Translations under genes and position numbers: made by a program
Source: JBEEFP01 sp041166085
GTDB taxonomy: Bacteria; Actinomycetota; Acidimicrobiia; Acidimicrobiales; JAFATL01
Direction of reading: 5' to 3'
NCBI GenBank assembly: GCA_041166085.1
Contig: JBEEFP010000031.1
Coordinates: 1 to 64,000 of the forward strand
DNA: 64,000 nt
Notes under the pieces: generated by a model
What the model saw: only the letters and a program-made list of their open reading frames with translations
Told to the model about the DNA's origin: nothing
Database searches by the model: none
Part shown: positions 35,938-43,425 of the stretch, piece after piece
Layout: each line of letters begins with the position of its first letter
Numbering within the stretch: the stretch's first letter is position 1

Positions 35938-35955
35938 CCTGCCGGGTCGCGGTCG

Positions 35956-35999
35956 TTTAGCGCACGGAGGTGGGCTCTGGCCCCCACCGGTGCGCTAAA
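35956..35999 (+). terminator. Hairpin terminator
   Basis: TTTAGCGCAC (35956-35965) pairs with GTGCGCTAAA (35990-35999), and GGTGGG (35969-35974) pairs with CCCACC (35983-35988), leaving small bulges. It ends eight bases before the thpR start, and its last bases form a TAAAGC that may serve as the thpR -10. Confidence 0.65.
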
Positions 36000-36007
36000 G
36001 CACGGGG

Positions 36008-36520
36008 ATGCGGTTGTTCGTGGCGGTGTGGCCGAGCGAGGAAGTGCTCGACACGGTGGCCGCGTTGCGGCGCCCGGACGTTGCCGGACTGCGGTGGACG
36101 ACACGGGATCAGTGGCACGTGACGCTGCGGTTCCTGGGGTCGGTGGACGACACGGACCTCGACGAGGTGGTGCGGGCGGTGCGGTCCGTCGAGGCGACGG
36201 CGATGGCGACGGACGTGAGCGTCGGGCCGACGGTCGGGCGCTTCGGCACGCGGATCCTGCACGTGCCGACCCACGGCCTCGACGAGGTGGCGACCGCGAC
36301 TGTCGCCGCGACCGCGCACGTGGGGGATCGGCCCGAGCCCCGCCCGTTCCGAGGCCACCTCACGCTGGCCCGCAGCCGCCGGGGCGACACCGACCTGCGG
36401 CCGTTCGTCGGTACGCCGATCGACGGGGGGTGGCGGGCCGAGGAGATCACCCTCGTTCGCAGCCACCTCGGCGGAGCCGGCGCGCGCTACGAGGTCATCG
36501 AACGGGTCCCGCTCACCTGA
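36008..36520 (+). CDS. thpR: RNA 2',3'-cyclic phosphodiesterase (2'-5' RNA ligase family)
   Basis: A 170-residue 2H-superfamily protein. The two catalytic H-x-T-x motifs are HVTLRFLG near residue 37 and GHLTLARSR near residue 119, with the RLFVAVWP start typical of ThpR/LigT. It hydrolyses 2',3'-cyclic phosphates at RNA ends; the physiological role is unclear. It overlaps the convergent LLM gene by eight bases. Confidence 0.95.
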   Translation: MRLFVAVWPSEEVLDTVAALRRPDVAGLRWTTRDQWHVTLRFLGSVDDTDLDEVVRAVRSVEATAMATDVSVGPTVGRFGTRILHVPTHGLDEVATATVAATAHVGDRPEPRPFRGHLTLARSRRGDTDLRPFVGTPIDGGWRAEEITLVRSHLGGAGARYEVIERVPLT

Positions 36521-37415
36521 AGGCGGGCGCGACCTCGTTGATGAAGAGGTCGTAGGTGTCGGTTCGGCGACTGCCCCGGCCGAGGGTGAAGTCGGGGATG
36601 ATGAGCTCGTCCACGCCGGCCGCCGCGTACGCGGCGACGACATCGGCGACCTCGTCCGGCGTGCCGACGATGCTCGGCATCCCCATCTCGCCCCGCTTGC
36701 CGGCCAGCCACTCCTCGTCGGTGGACAGGAAGAGCAGGCCCTGGGCCGAGCGAGCGATCTCCTCGGGGTCGCGGCCGACGTTCTCGCAGTGGCGGTCGAG
36801 CACGCCGCGCTTCTGCGCGTGCAGCTCGGGTGTCCCCCAGCAGTTCCACTCGTCGGCGTAGGTGGCGGCGATGCGCATCGTCACCTTCTCACCGCCACCT
36901 CCGACGAGCAGCGGCAGCTTGTCCTGCACCGGCTTGGGCTCGTTCGGAGCGTCCTGCACTTCGTAGTAGCGACCCTTGAACGCGGCCCGCTCGTCGTCGA
37001 GCAGTGCGCGCACGACCTGGCACGCCTCCTCGAGCCGTTCGAGCCGCTCCTTCGTCGTGAAGAAGTCGATGCCGTAGGCCCGGTGCTCGTTCTCCTGCCA
37101 GCCCGCACCGAGCCCGAGCAGGAGTCGTCCCTCGGAGATGTTGTCGACGGCCGCCGCGATGTTGGCCAGCACCGCCGGATGCCGGTACGTGTTGCCGCAC
37201 ACGAGGGTCCCGAGGCGCACGCGGGGGACCGCGGCGGCGAGGCCGGCCATGACGCTCCAGCACTCGAGGGTGGCGCCCGGCGCGGGGTCGGGCGCGTTGG
37301 GCATGAAGTGGTCAGCGAAGTAGACGCCGTCCCATCCGGTGGCCTCGGCGTGACGGGCCACGTCGAGGATCTCCGACCAGGGCTGTGCGGGGTTGGGCCA
37401 GACGCTGAAGCGCAT
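36513..37415 (-). CDS. LLM class F420-dependent oxidoreductase
   Basis: A 300-residue luciferase-like TIM barrel. YFADHFMPN, CGNTYRHPAVLANIAA, GAGWQENEHRAYGIDF and LLVGGGGEKVTMRIAA are the signatures of F420-using LLM enzymes of actinobacteria. The substrate is unknown. TAGGGT ends six bases before the ATG, giving a leaderless promoter divergent from recA. A second member of the family, with the same GNVYRHPAVLAN and IVIGGGGEKRT motifs, is at 62757. Confidence 0.88.
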   Translation of the reverse strand: MRFSVWPNPAQPWSEILDVARHAEATGWDGVYFADHFMPNAPDPAPGATLECWSVMAGLAAAVPRVRLGTLVCGNTYRHPAVLANIAAAVDNISEGRLLLGLGAGWQENEHRAYGIDFFTTKERLERLEEACQVVRALLDDERAAFKGRYYEVQDAPNEPKPVQDKLPLLVGGGGEKVTMRIAATYADEWNCWGTPELHAQKRGVLDRHCENVGRDPEEIARSAQGLLFLSTDEEWLAGKRGEMGMPSIVGTPDEVADVVAAYAAAGVDELIIPDFTLGRGSRRTDTYDLFINEVAPAFR

Positions 37416-37434
37416 GGCGGGACCCTACCGATCC

Positions 37435-37483
37435 GACTTCTGGACAGTCAGGTGCGCATGGCGCACCTGACTGTCCAGAAGTC
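37435..37483. repeat. Perfect 23-bp palindrome upstream of recA
   Basis: 37435-37457 pairs without mismatch with 37461-37483 around the three-base loop ATG. It lies between the divergent LLM and recA promoters, where a terminator would have no obvious gene to terminate. Confidence 0.7.
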
Positions 37484-37506
37484 AGGGAGGGGTCGGCGGG
37501 GGATGC

Positions 37507-37535
37507 TTGAGTGAACACACGTTCGGAGTTACACT
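37507..37535 (+). promoter_or_regulatory. recA promoter with SOS box
   Basis: TTGAGT (37507-37512), a 17-base spacer and TACACT (37530-37535). The spacer begins with GAACACACGTTC (37513-37524), a perfect GAAC-N4-GTTC LexA box, so LexA would block RNA polymerase directly. Confidence 0.85.
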
Positions 37536-37620
37536 CCTGGAACTTCAGCGATGTCATTGTCACACCCTCTCCGTAGGGTGGGCCAGGTAAGCGAACGGAC
37601 CTGCACAGAGGGGAGCTCCG

Positions 37621-38667
37621 ATGGAGCGAGACAAGGCACTCGAAGCGGCACTGGGCCAGATCGAGAAGCAGTACGGCAAGGGTTCGGTCATGCGCATGGG
37701 CGAGAAGAGCAGCATGGCGATCGACACCATCTCCACCGGGGCGCTGTCCCTCGACCTGGCCCTGGGAGTGGGCGGGCTGCCACGAGGGCGCATCGTGGAG
37801 ATCTTCGGCCCCGAGTCGTCGGGCAAGTCCACCCTCGCCACCCACGTGGTGGCCGAGGCACAGCGCAACGGCGGCATCTGCGCGTACATCGACGCCGAGC
37901 ACGCCATGGATCCGATCTACGCCAAGGCCATCGGCGTCAACGTCGACGAGCTGCTGATCTCCCAGCCCGACACGGGTGAGCAGGCGCTCGAGATCGCCGA
38001 CATGCTCATCCGCTCGGGCGCCATCGACGTGGTGGTGGTCGACTCGGTCGCCGCCCTCACGCCACGTGCCGAGATCGAAGGCGAGATGGGCGACAGCCAC
38101 GTCGGCCTGCAGGCCCGCCTCATGTCGCAGGCGCTGCGCAAGCTCACCGGCTCGGTCAGCAAGTCCAACACGATCGTCATCTTCATCAACCAGTTGCGGG
38201 AGAAGATCGGCGTCATCTACGGCTCACCCGAGACGACGCCCGGTGGCCGGGCGCTGAAGTTCTACTCCTCGGTGCGGCTCGACATCCGCCGCATCGAGTC
38301 GATCAAGGACGGCGTCGAGGTGGTCGGCAACCGCACGCGCGTCAAGGTCGTGAAGTGCAAGGTGGCGCCGCCGTTCCGGCAGGCCGAGTTCGACATCATG
38401 TACGGCAAGGGCATCAGCCGCGAGGGTTCGATGCTCGACGTCGGCACCGACCTCGGCATCATCAAGAAGTCGGGCGCTTGGTACACCTACGAAGGCGAGC
38501 AGCTCGGTCAGGGTCGTGAGAACGCCAAGGCGTTCCTCATGGAGAACCCCGAGACGATGGCCATCATCAACTCCCGCATCTGCGAGCTGGCCGGCATCGG
38601 CGACAAGCCCGAGGTGCCGCTCGGCGAGGGTGCGGGCGACGACGACCCCATCCTCCTCGACGACTGA
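37621..38667 (+). CDS. recA: Recombinase A
   Basis: ATP-dependent strand-exchange protein and LexA coprotease. A 348-residue protein with Walker A GPESSGKSTL near residue 61, VVVVDSVAALTPRAEIEGEM, the L2 region VIFINQLREKIGVIYGSPET and an acidic C-terminus. There is no intein. GAGGGGAG precedes the ATG at the end of an 80-base leader. The SOS-box promoter upstream shows LexA control. Confidence 0.99.
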   Translation: MERDKALEAALGQIEKQYGKGSVMRMGEKSSMAIDTISTGALSLDLALGVGGLPRGRIVEIFGPESSGKSTLATHVVAEAQRNGGICAYIDAEHAMDPIYAKAIGVNVDELLISQPDTGEQALEIADMLIRSGAIDVVVVDSVAALTPRAEIEGEMGDSHVGLQARLMSQALRKLTGSVSKSNTIVIFINQLREKIGVIYGSPETTPGGRALKFYSSVRLDIRRIESIKDGVEVVGNRTRVKVVKCKVAPPFRQAEFDIMYGKGISREGSMLDVGTDLGIIKKSGAWYTYEGEQLGQGRENAKAFLMENPETMAIINSRICELAGIGDKPEVPLGEGAGDDDPILLDD

Positions 38668-38740
38668 GGGGTTCTGCACTGCGAGCCGGCCGCAAGACGC
38701 TGCGTGGCGATTCGGAAAAAACGGACAAGTCGTAAAGGAT

Positions 38741-38785
38741 CGACGCCGGAGGCGTCGAACTCCTGAGCACGGCAACCAGCCGTGC
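38741..38785 (+). other. Two small hairpins in the spoVS leader
   Basis: CGACGCC-GGA-GGCGTCG (38741-38757) and GCACGGC-AACCA-GCCGTGC (38767-38785). The second ends two bases before the GAGGAGG ribosome-binding site of spoVS. They may terminate recA transcription or structure the spoVS leader. Confidence 0.5.
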
Positions 38786-38799
38786 CGAGGAGGCAGGCG

Positions 38800-39117
38800 G
38801 TGGAAGTCCTCAAGGTCTCGAGCAAGTCCAATCCGAACGCGGTGGCAGGCGCCATGGCGGGCGTCATCCGGCATTCCGGCGCGGTCGAGGTGCAGGTGGT
38901 CGGCGCCGGCGCCCTCAACCAGGCCGTCAAGGCTGTCGCCATCGCACGTGGCTTCGTCGCGCCGTCGGGCCTCGACCTCGTCTGCGTCCCCACCTTCGCC
39001 GACATCGAGATCGACGGCGAGGGGCGCACGGCCATCAAGCTGCTGGTCGAGACGCGCGACCGCCCGGTCGTGAGGACTGTCGAGGCACCGGCTGTCACAC
39101 CCCTGCCCGTCGGCTGA
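38800..39117 (+). CDS. spoVS: Stage V sporulation protein S family protein
   Basis: A 105-residue Alba-like nucleic-acid-binding protein. MEVLKVSSKSNPNAVAGAMA, GAGALNQAVKAVAIARGFVA and VCVPTFADIEIDGEGRTA are the SpoVS signatures. In Bacillus it affects sporulation; the family is also found in non-sporulating lineages with unknown roles. GTG 38800 follows GAGGAGG by six bases; GTG 38782 would bury the ribosome-binding site. It sits between recA and miaB. Confidence 0.93.
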   Translation: MEVLKVSSKSNPNAVAGAMAGVIRHSGAVEVQVVGAGALNQAVKAVAIARGFVAPSGLDLVCVPTFADIEIDGEGRTAIKLLVETRDRPVVRTVEAPAVTPLPVG

Positions 39118-39132
39118 GCGGGGTCGCCCGCG

Positions 39133-39138
39133 TATCCT
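39133..39138 (+). promoter_or_regulatory. Putative leaderless -10 element of miaB
   Basis: TATCCT ends six bases before the GTG start at 39145, so the miaB-miaA-dapF-hflX-dapC run probably has its own promoter independent of recA and spoVS. Confidence 0.5.
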
Positions 39139-39144
39139 CGCGGG

Positions 39145-40509
39145 GTGACCAGGACCTACGTCATCAGGACCTTCGGGTGCCAGATGAACGAGCACGACTC
39201 CGAGCGGCTGGCCGGGCTGCTCGAGGCCGACGGCCTGGTGCCGGCCGCTGACCCCGACGCGGCAGACGTCGTCGTCCTGAACACGTGCTGTGTGCGCGAG
39301 AACGCCGACAACAAGCTGTACGGCAACCTCGGTCACCTCAAGTCGCTCAAGGCGGCGCGTCCCGGGATGCAGATCGCGGTCGGCGGGTGCCTGGCCCAGA
39401 AGGACCGCGACGTCATCCAGCAGCGTGCGCCTCACGTGGACGTGGTGTTCGGAACCCACAACGTGGGTGACGCGGCTCGTCTGCTCGAGCAGGCGGCGGC
39501 GGAGGGTCCCGTGATGGCCATCCTCGAGGAGAGCGAGGAGTTCCCCTCGGCCCTCCCGGTTCGCCGCGAGGTCTCCCACGCGGCGTGGGTCACCATCCAG
39601 ATCGGCTGCGACAACAGCTGCGCCTTCTGCATCGTCCCCGCAGTTCGGGGCAGGGAGATCAGCCGTCCGTTCGCCGAGGTGGTGGACGAGGTCACCCAAC
39701 TGGCCGGGGCCGGGGTCACGGAGGTCACCCTGCTGGGGCAGAACGTGAACTCCTACGGCCGTGACCTGACGCGGCGCCGGCCGCTGTTCGCCGACCTGCT
39801 CCGCGCCGTCGGCGCGGTCGACAGCATACGGAGGGTGCGCTTCACGAGTCCGCACCCGAAGGACCTCCGCCCCGAGACGATCGCCGCGATGGCCGAGACG
39901 CCTTCCGCGTGCGAGCACCTGCACTACCCGCTGCAGGCGGGCAGCGACCGCGTGCTCGCCGCCATGCATCGCGGGTACACGGCGGCGCGCTACCTCGAGA
40001 AGCTGGCGGCGGCGCGCGCGGCGGTGCCGGACCTCGCGGTCACCACCGACATCATCGTCGGCTTCCCGGGCGAGACCGACGATGACTTCGACCGCACCCT
40101 CGAGGTGGCGGCAGCGGCGGAGTACGACAGCGCCTACACCTTCATCTATTCACCTCGACATGGCACCGAAGCCGCCGCGTGGACCGACCGCTTCGTGGAC
40201 CCCGACGCGGTGGCGCGGCGCTTCGACCGGCTGAAGGTGGTGGTCGAGCGCTCCGCCCTGGCAAAGCACGCGGCACGCGTCGGACGAGTGGAGGAGGTGC
40301 TCGTCGAGGGCCCGAGCAAGAAGGACGCGTCGCAGACCACCGGTCGCACCCGACAGAACAAGCTCGTGCACTTCGCCGGACGGGTGGCGGTCGGCAGTTA
40401 CGCCGAGGTGGCGGTCACCGGTGCCGCGCCTCATTTCCTGCGGGGCGAGCTGGTCGAGGTGACGGCCCCTCCCCGCCACAAGACGCGCATCCCGGTGTCG
40501 AGCAGCTGA
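39145..40509 (+). CDS. miaB: tRNA-2-methylthio-N6-dimethylallyladenosine synthase
   Basis: Radical-SAM enzyme adding the 2-methylthio group to i6A37 of tRNAs. The auxiliary cluster cysteines lie in TFGCQMNEHDSERL, NTCCVRENADNK and GGCLAQK; the radical-SAM motif is CDNSCAFCIVPAVRGRE. HYPLQAGSDRVLAAMHRGY and a C-terminal TRAM domain complete the 454-residue protein. It acts after MiaA, encoded directly downstream. Confidence 0.97.
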   Translation: MTRTYVIRTFGCQMNEHDSERLAGLLEADGLVPAADPDAADVVVLNTCCVRENADNKLYGNLGHLKSLKAARPGMQIAVGGCLAQKDRDVIQQRAPHVDVVFGTHNVGDAARLLEQAAAEGPVMAILEESEEFPSALPVRREVSHAAWVTIQIGCDNSCAFCIVPAVRGREISRPFAEVVDEVTQLAGAGVTEVTLLGQNVNSYGRDLTRRRPLFADLLRAVGAVDSIRRVRFTSPHPKDLRPETIAAMAETPSACEHLHYPLQAGSDRVLAAMHRGYTAARYLEKLAAARAAVPDLAVTTDIIVGFPGETDDDFDRTLEVAAAAEYDSAYTFIYSPRHGTEAAAWTDRFVDPDAVARRFDRLKVVVERSALAKHAARVGRVEEVLVEGPSKKDASQTTGRTRQNKLVHFAGRVAVGSYAEVAVTGAAPHFLRGELVEVTAPPRHKTRIPVSSS

Positions 40510-41426
40510 ACGGCGCCCACGCCGCCCTGGTGGGCCCGACCGCATCCGGCAAGTCGGCCCTGGCCCTCGAGATCGCCCGCCGCTGTCCCGACGTGGAGCT
40601 GGTCTCGGTGGACTCCATGCAGGTGTACCGGGGGATGGACATCGGCACGGCCAAGCCGACGCTCAGCGAGCAGGCCGAGGTCCAGCACCACCTCATCGAC
40701 GTGGCCGACCCGTGGGAGGACTTCACCGTCGCCCGCTTCCAGGCCGCCGCGCGCGAGGTGCTGGCCGGCATCGAGGCGCGGGGGAAGCGGGCCCTGCTGG
40801 TCGGTGGCACCGGTCTCTACCTGCGCGCCGTCATCGATGACCTTGCCGTCCCCGGCCTGTACCCCGACGTGCGCGCCGAGCTGGACGCGGAGCCCGACAC
40901 CGCGGGTCTGCACGAACGACTTGCGACGCTCGACCCGGTGGCGGCGGGCCGCACCACCGCGTCGAACCGGCGGCGCATCGTGCGCGCCCTGGAAGTGACG
41001 ATCGGCAGCGGAGCGCCCTTCTCGTCGTTCGGTCCCGGTCTCGAGTTGCACGGTCCCAGCCGCTTCCGGCTCCTCGGGTTGTGGCTGCCCCGCACCGTGC
41101 TGGCCGAGCGCATCGCGGCGCGGGTGGAGGCCATGTTCGCGGCGGGGTTGGTGGACGAGGTCGCGACGCTGGCCCGCCACCCCAAGGGCATGTCGCGCAC
41201 GGCCCGTCAGGCCCTGGGTTACAAGGAAGTCCTCGCCCACCTCGAAGGCGGCGCCGCCCTCGACGGCGTCATGGCCGAGGTCGTGCGTCGCACCCTCCGC
41301 TTCGCCCGGCGCCAATGGGCGTGGTTCCGCCGCGATCCCCGCATCAGCTGGGTGGGGGTTCCCTCCAATCCGCTCGCTGCCATGCCGGTGCTGCTGGGAG
41401 ACTGGATGGCCTCATGGGTGGCCTGA
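40506..41426 (+). CDS. miaA: tRNA dimethylallyltransferase
   Basis: Prenylates A37 of tRNAs reading UNN codons. P-loop GPTASGKSALAL, SVDSMQVYRGMDIGTAKP, the catalytic region VGGTGLYLRAVIDDL and the C-terminal ALGYKEVLAHLEG are all present. Start: GTG 40530 would remove the first beta strand of the P-loop fold. The only in-frame upstream codon giving a normal N-terminus is CTG 40506, which overlaps the miaB stop as CTGA. I list CTG with 306 residues; this is inference. Confidence 0.93.
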   Translation: MNGAHAALVGPTASGKSALALEIARRCPDVELVSVDSMQVYRGMDIGTAKPTLSEQAEVQHHLIDVADPWEDFTVARFQAAAREVLAGIEARGKRALLVGGTGLYLRAVIDDLAVPGLYPDVRAELDAEPDTAGLHERLATLDPVAAGRTTASNRRRIVRALEVTIGSGAPFSSFGPGLELHGPSRFRLLGLWLPRTVLAERIAARVEAMFAAGLVDEVATLARHPKGMSRTARQALGYKEVLAHLEGGAALDGVMAEVVRRTLRFARRQWAWFRRDPRISWVGVPSNPLAAMPVLLGDWMASWVA

Positions 41427-42142
41427 CCCTCACCAAGCACCACGGTCTCGGGAACGACTTTCTCGTGCTGCTCGACCTCGAGTCCCGCCAGTCGGTCGAC
41501 GGGACGACCGCGCGCGCCCTCTGTGATCGCCATCGCGGCGTCGGGGCCGACGGACTGCTCCACGTCACCGCAGGCCACGACGGCGCTGACGTCACCATGG
41601 TGCTGTACAACGCCGACGGTGGAAGGGCGGAGATGAGCGGCAACGGCATCAGCTGCCTGGCCCAGGCGGTCGTGACGGCGGGCGTGGTACCGGGTCCCGA
41701 TGTCGTCGTCGCGACGGACGCGGGAACGCGCACGGTGCGGCTCGTCGGCGACGAGGCGACGGTGGACATGGGTGGGGTGGTGCTGAAGGCGGACGGCGAC
41801 GGGTTGCGGGTCGACGTCGGCAACCCGCACCTCGTCCTCCGCGACGAGGGGCAGGACCTCGAGGCGCTCGGTCGCGCCCACGCCGATCTCAACGTCGAGC
41901 TCATCGCGGCAGAAGGCGATGCGCTGGCGATGCGCGTGCACGAGCGCGGCGTGGGCATCACCGACTCCTGCGGCACCGGTGCCGTCGCGTCTGCCGCCGC
42001 AGGTCGCGAGTGGGACCTGGTGGGCGACCGCGTGGTCGTTGCCCAACCAGGCGGCCGCACCGTCGTCGACCTCGCCGGTCCGACGGCGCGCTACACCGTC
42101 CCCGTCGTCTACGTGGCGCGGGTCGAGGTGTCATGTCCCTGA
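41414..42142 (+). CDS. dapF: Diaminopimelate epimerase with Ser in place of the first catalytic Cys
   Basis: Converts LL- to meso-diaminopimelate. A 242-residue protein shorter than the usual 270-280. N-terminal KHHGLGNDFLV and RHRGVGADGLL and the second catalytic Cys (Cys186 in DSCGTGAVAS) are clear. The first motif reads MSGNGISC (Ser75), where most DapF enzymes have the catalytic Cys of CGNG. The usual GET before the second Cys is GIT. Either a variant chemistry or Cys81 taking part is possible. It overlaps miaA by 13 bases and hflX by 10. Confidence 0.9.
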   Translation: MGGLTLTKHHGLGNDFLVLLDLESRQSVDGTTARALCDRHRGVGADGLLHVTAGHDGADVTMVLYNADGGRAEMSGNGISCLAQAVVTAGVVPGPDVVVATDAGTRTVRLVGDEATVDMGGVVLKADGDGLRVDVGNPHLVLRDEGQDLEALGRAHADLNVELIAAEGDALAMRVHERGVGITDSCGTGAVASAAAGREWDLVGDRVVVAQPGGRTVVDLAGPTARYTVPVVYVARVEVSCP

Positions 42143-43425
42143 TCGAACGCTCCTTCCGGGAGCGCATCGTGCTCGTGGGGGTGACCATCCCGCCCGAGAC
42201 GCCGGACGAGACCGAGGACCACCTCGAGGAGCTGGCCCAGCTCATCGACACCGCAGGCGCCGACGAAGCCGCGCGCGTCCTGCAGCGACGCGACAACCCC
42301 GACCCTGCGACCTACGTCGGGAAGGGCAAGGCCCAGGAGCTGCACGACGTCTCCGAGTCGGTCGACGCGGACACGGTTGTGTTCGATGACGAGCTCACAC
42401 CTGCCCAGCAGCGCAACCTGGAGAAGATCCTCGGTCGTACGGCCATCGACCGCACCGACGTGATCCTCGACATCTTCGCCCAGAACGCGCGCACCCAGGA
42501 GGGAAAGGCCCAGGTCGAGCTGGCCCTCCTGCGCCATCGCCTTCCCCGTCTGCGGGGGCGGGGCAAGGGGCTCTCGCAGCAGGCGGGCGCCATGGGAGCC
42601 GGCGCGGCGCGCGCGCCGATCGGCTCACGCGGTCCCGGTGAGACGCAGCTCGAGGTCGACCGACGCCGGCTCGTACGCCGGGTGCACAAGCTCGAGCGCG
42701 AGCTCGACGAGCTCACCAAGACCCGTCGCAACCAACGCCGGGCCCGCCGCCGGAGCCGGCTGCGCACCGTGTCGCTCGTCGGTTACACCAACGCGGGGAA
42801 GTCGACGTTGCTCAACCGCCTCACCCATGCGGGGGTGCTGGTGGAGAACCGGCTGTTCGCGACCCTCGACCCTCGCACCCGCCGCCTCGGCATGCCGGGC
42901 GGCGAGACGGTGCTCGTGTCGGACACGGTGGGGTTCGTGCGCAAGCTGCCCCATCAGCTCGTGCAGGCCTTCCGCTCCACCCTCGAGGTGGTGTCGGAAT
43001 CGAACCTGCTCGTGCACGTGGTCGACGCCACCGCCACCGATCCCGAAGGGCAGATCGACGCGGTGCGGCGGGTGCTCACCGAGATCGAGGCCGACAACGT
43101 GGCGGAGCTGCTCGTGGTCAACAAGGCTGACGCCTCGCCCGACGGGGCGAAGCGCCTGTCGGTCCGTCATCCCGAGGCGGTCGTCATCAGCGCCGCGACC
43201 GGCGAAGGGGTCGACGAGCTGCTCACGGCGATCGGAGACCGGTTGCGGGCCCAGGCCGACGTGGTCGAGCTGCTCGTGCCCTACGACCGCGGCGACGTGG
43301 TGGCGGCCGTCCACCGCGAAGGTGAGGTCATGTCGGAGTCGCACGACGAAGCCGGCACGCGGTTGCGGGCCCGCCTCGATCCCGCCGGGGCAGCGCGGGT
43401 GCGCGAGTTCGTGGTGGACCCGTGA
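42133..43425 (+). CDS. hflX: GTPase HflX
   Basis: Ribosome-associated GTPase that splits stalled or hibernating ribosomes. A 430-residue protein: N-terminal HflX domain with DPATYVGKGKAQEL and GRTAIDRTDVILDIFAQNAR, then the G domain with G1 GYTNAGKSTLLNRL, G3 DTVGFVRKLPHQLV and G4 NKAD, ending in a small C-terminal domain. miaB-miaA-dapF-hflX is a conserved actinobacterial gene order. Start and stop overlap both neighbours. Confidence 0.97.
   Translation: MSLIERSFRERIVLVGVTIPPETPDETEDHLEELAQLIDTAGADEAARVLQRRDNPDPATYVGKGKAQELHDVSESVDADTVVFDDELTPAQQRNLEKILGRTAIDRTDVILDIFAQNARTQEGKAQVELALLRHRLPRLRGRGKGLSQQAGAMGAGAARAPIGSRGPGETQLEVDRRRLVRRVHKLERELDELTKTRRNQRRARRRSRLRTVSLVGYTNAGKSTLLNRLTHAGVLVENRLFATLDPRTRRLGMPGGETVLVSDTVGFVRKLPHQLVQAFRSTLEVVSESNLLVHVVDATATDPEGQIDAVRRVLTEIEADNVAELLVVNKADASPDGAKRLSVRHPEAVVISAATGEGVDELLTAIGDRLRAQADVVELLVPYDRGDVVAAVHREGEVMSESHDEAGTRLRARLDPAGAARVREFVVDP

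Noticed and set aside
35956..35999. Inverted repeat as an integration attachment site
   Set aside because: No integrase or second copy; position after a stop codon fits a terminator.
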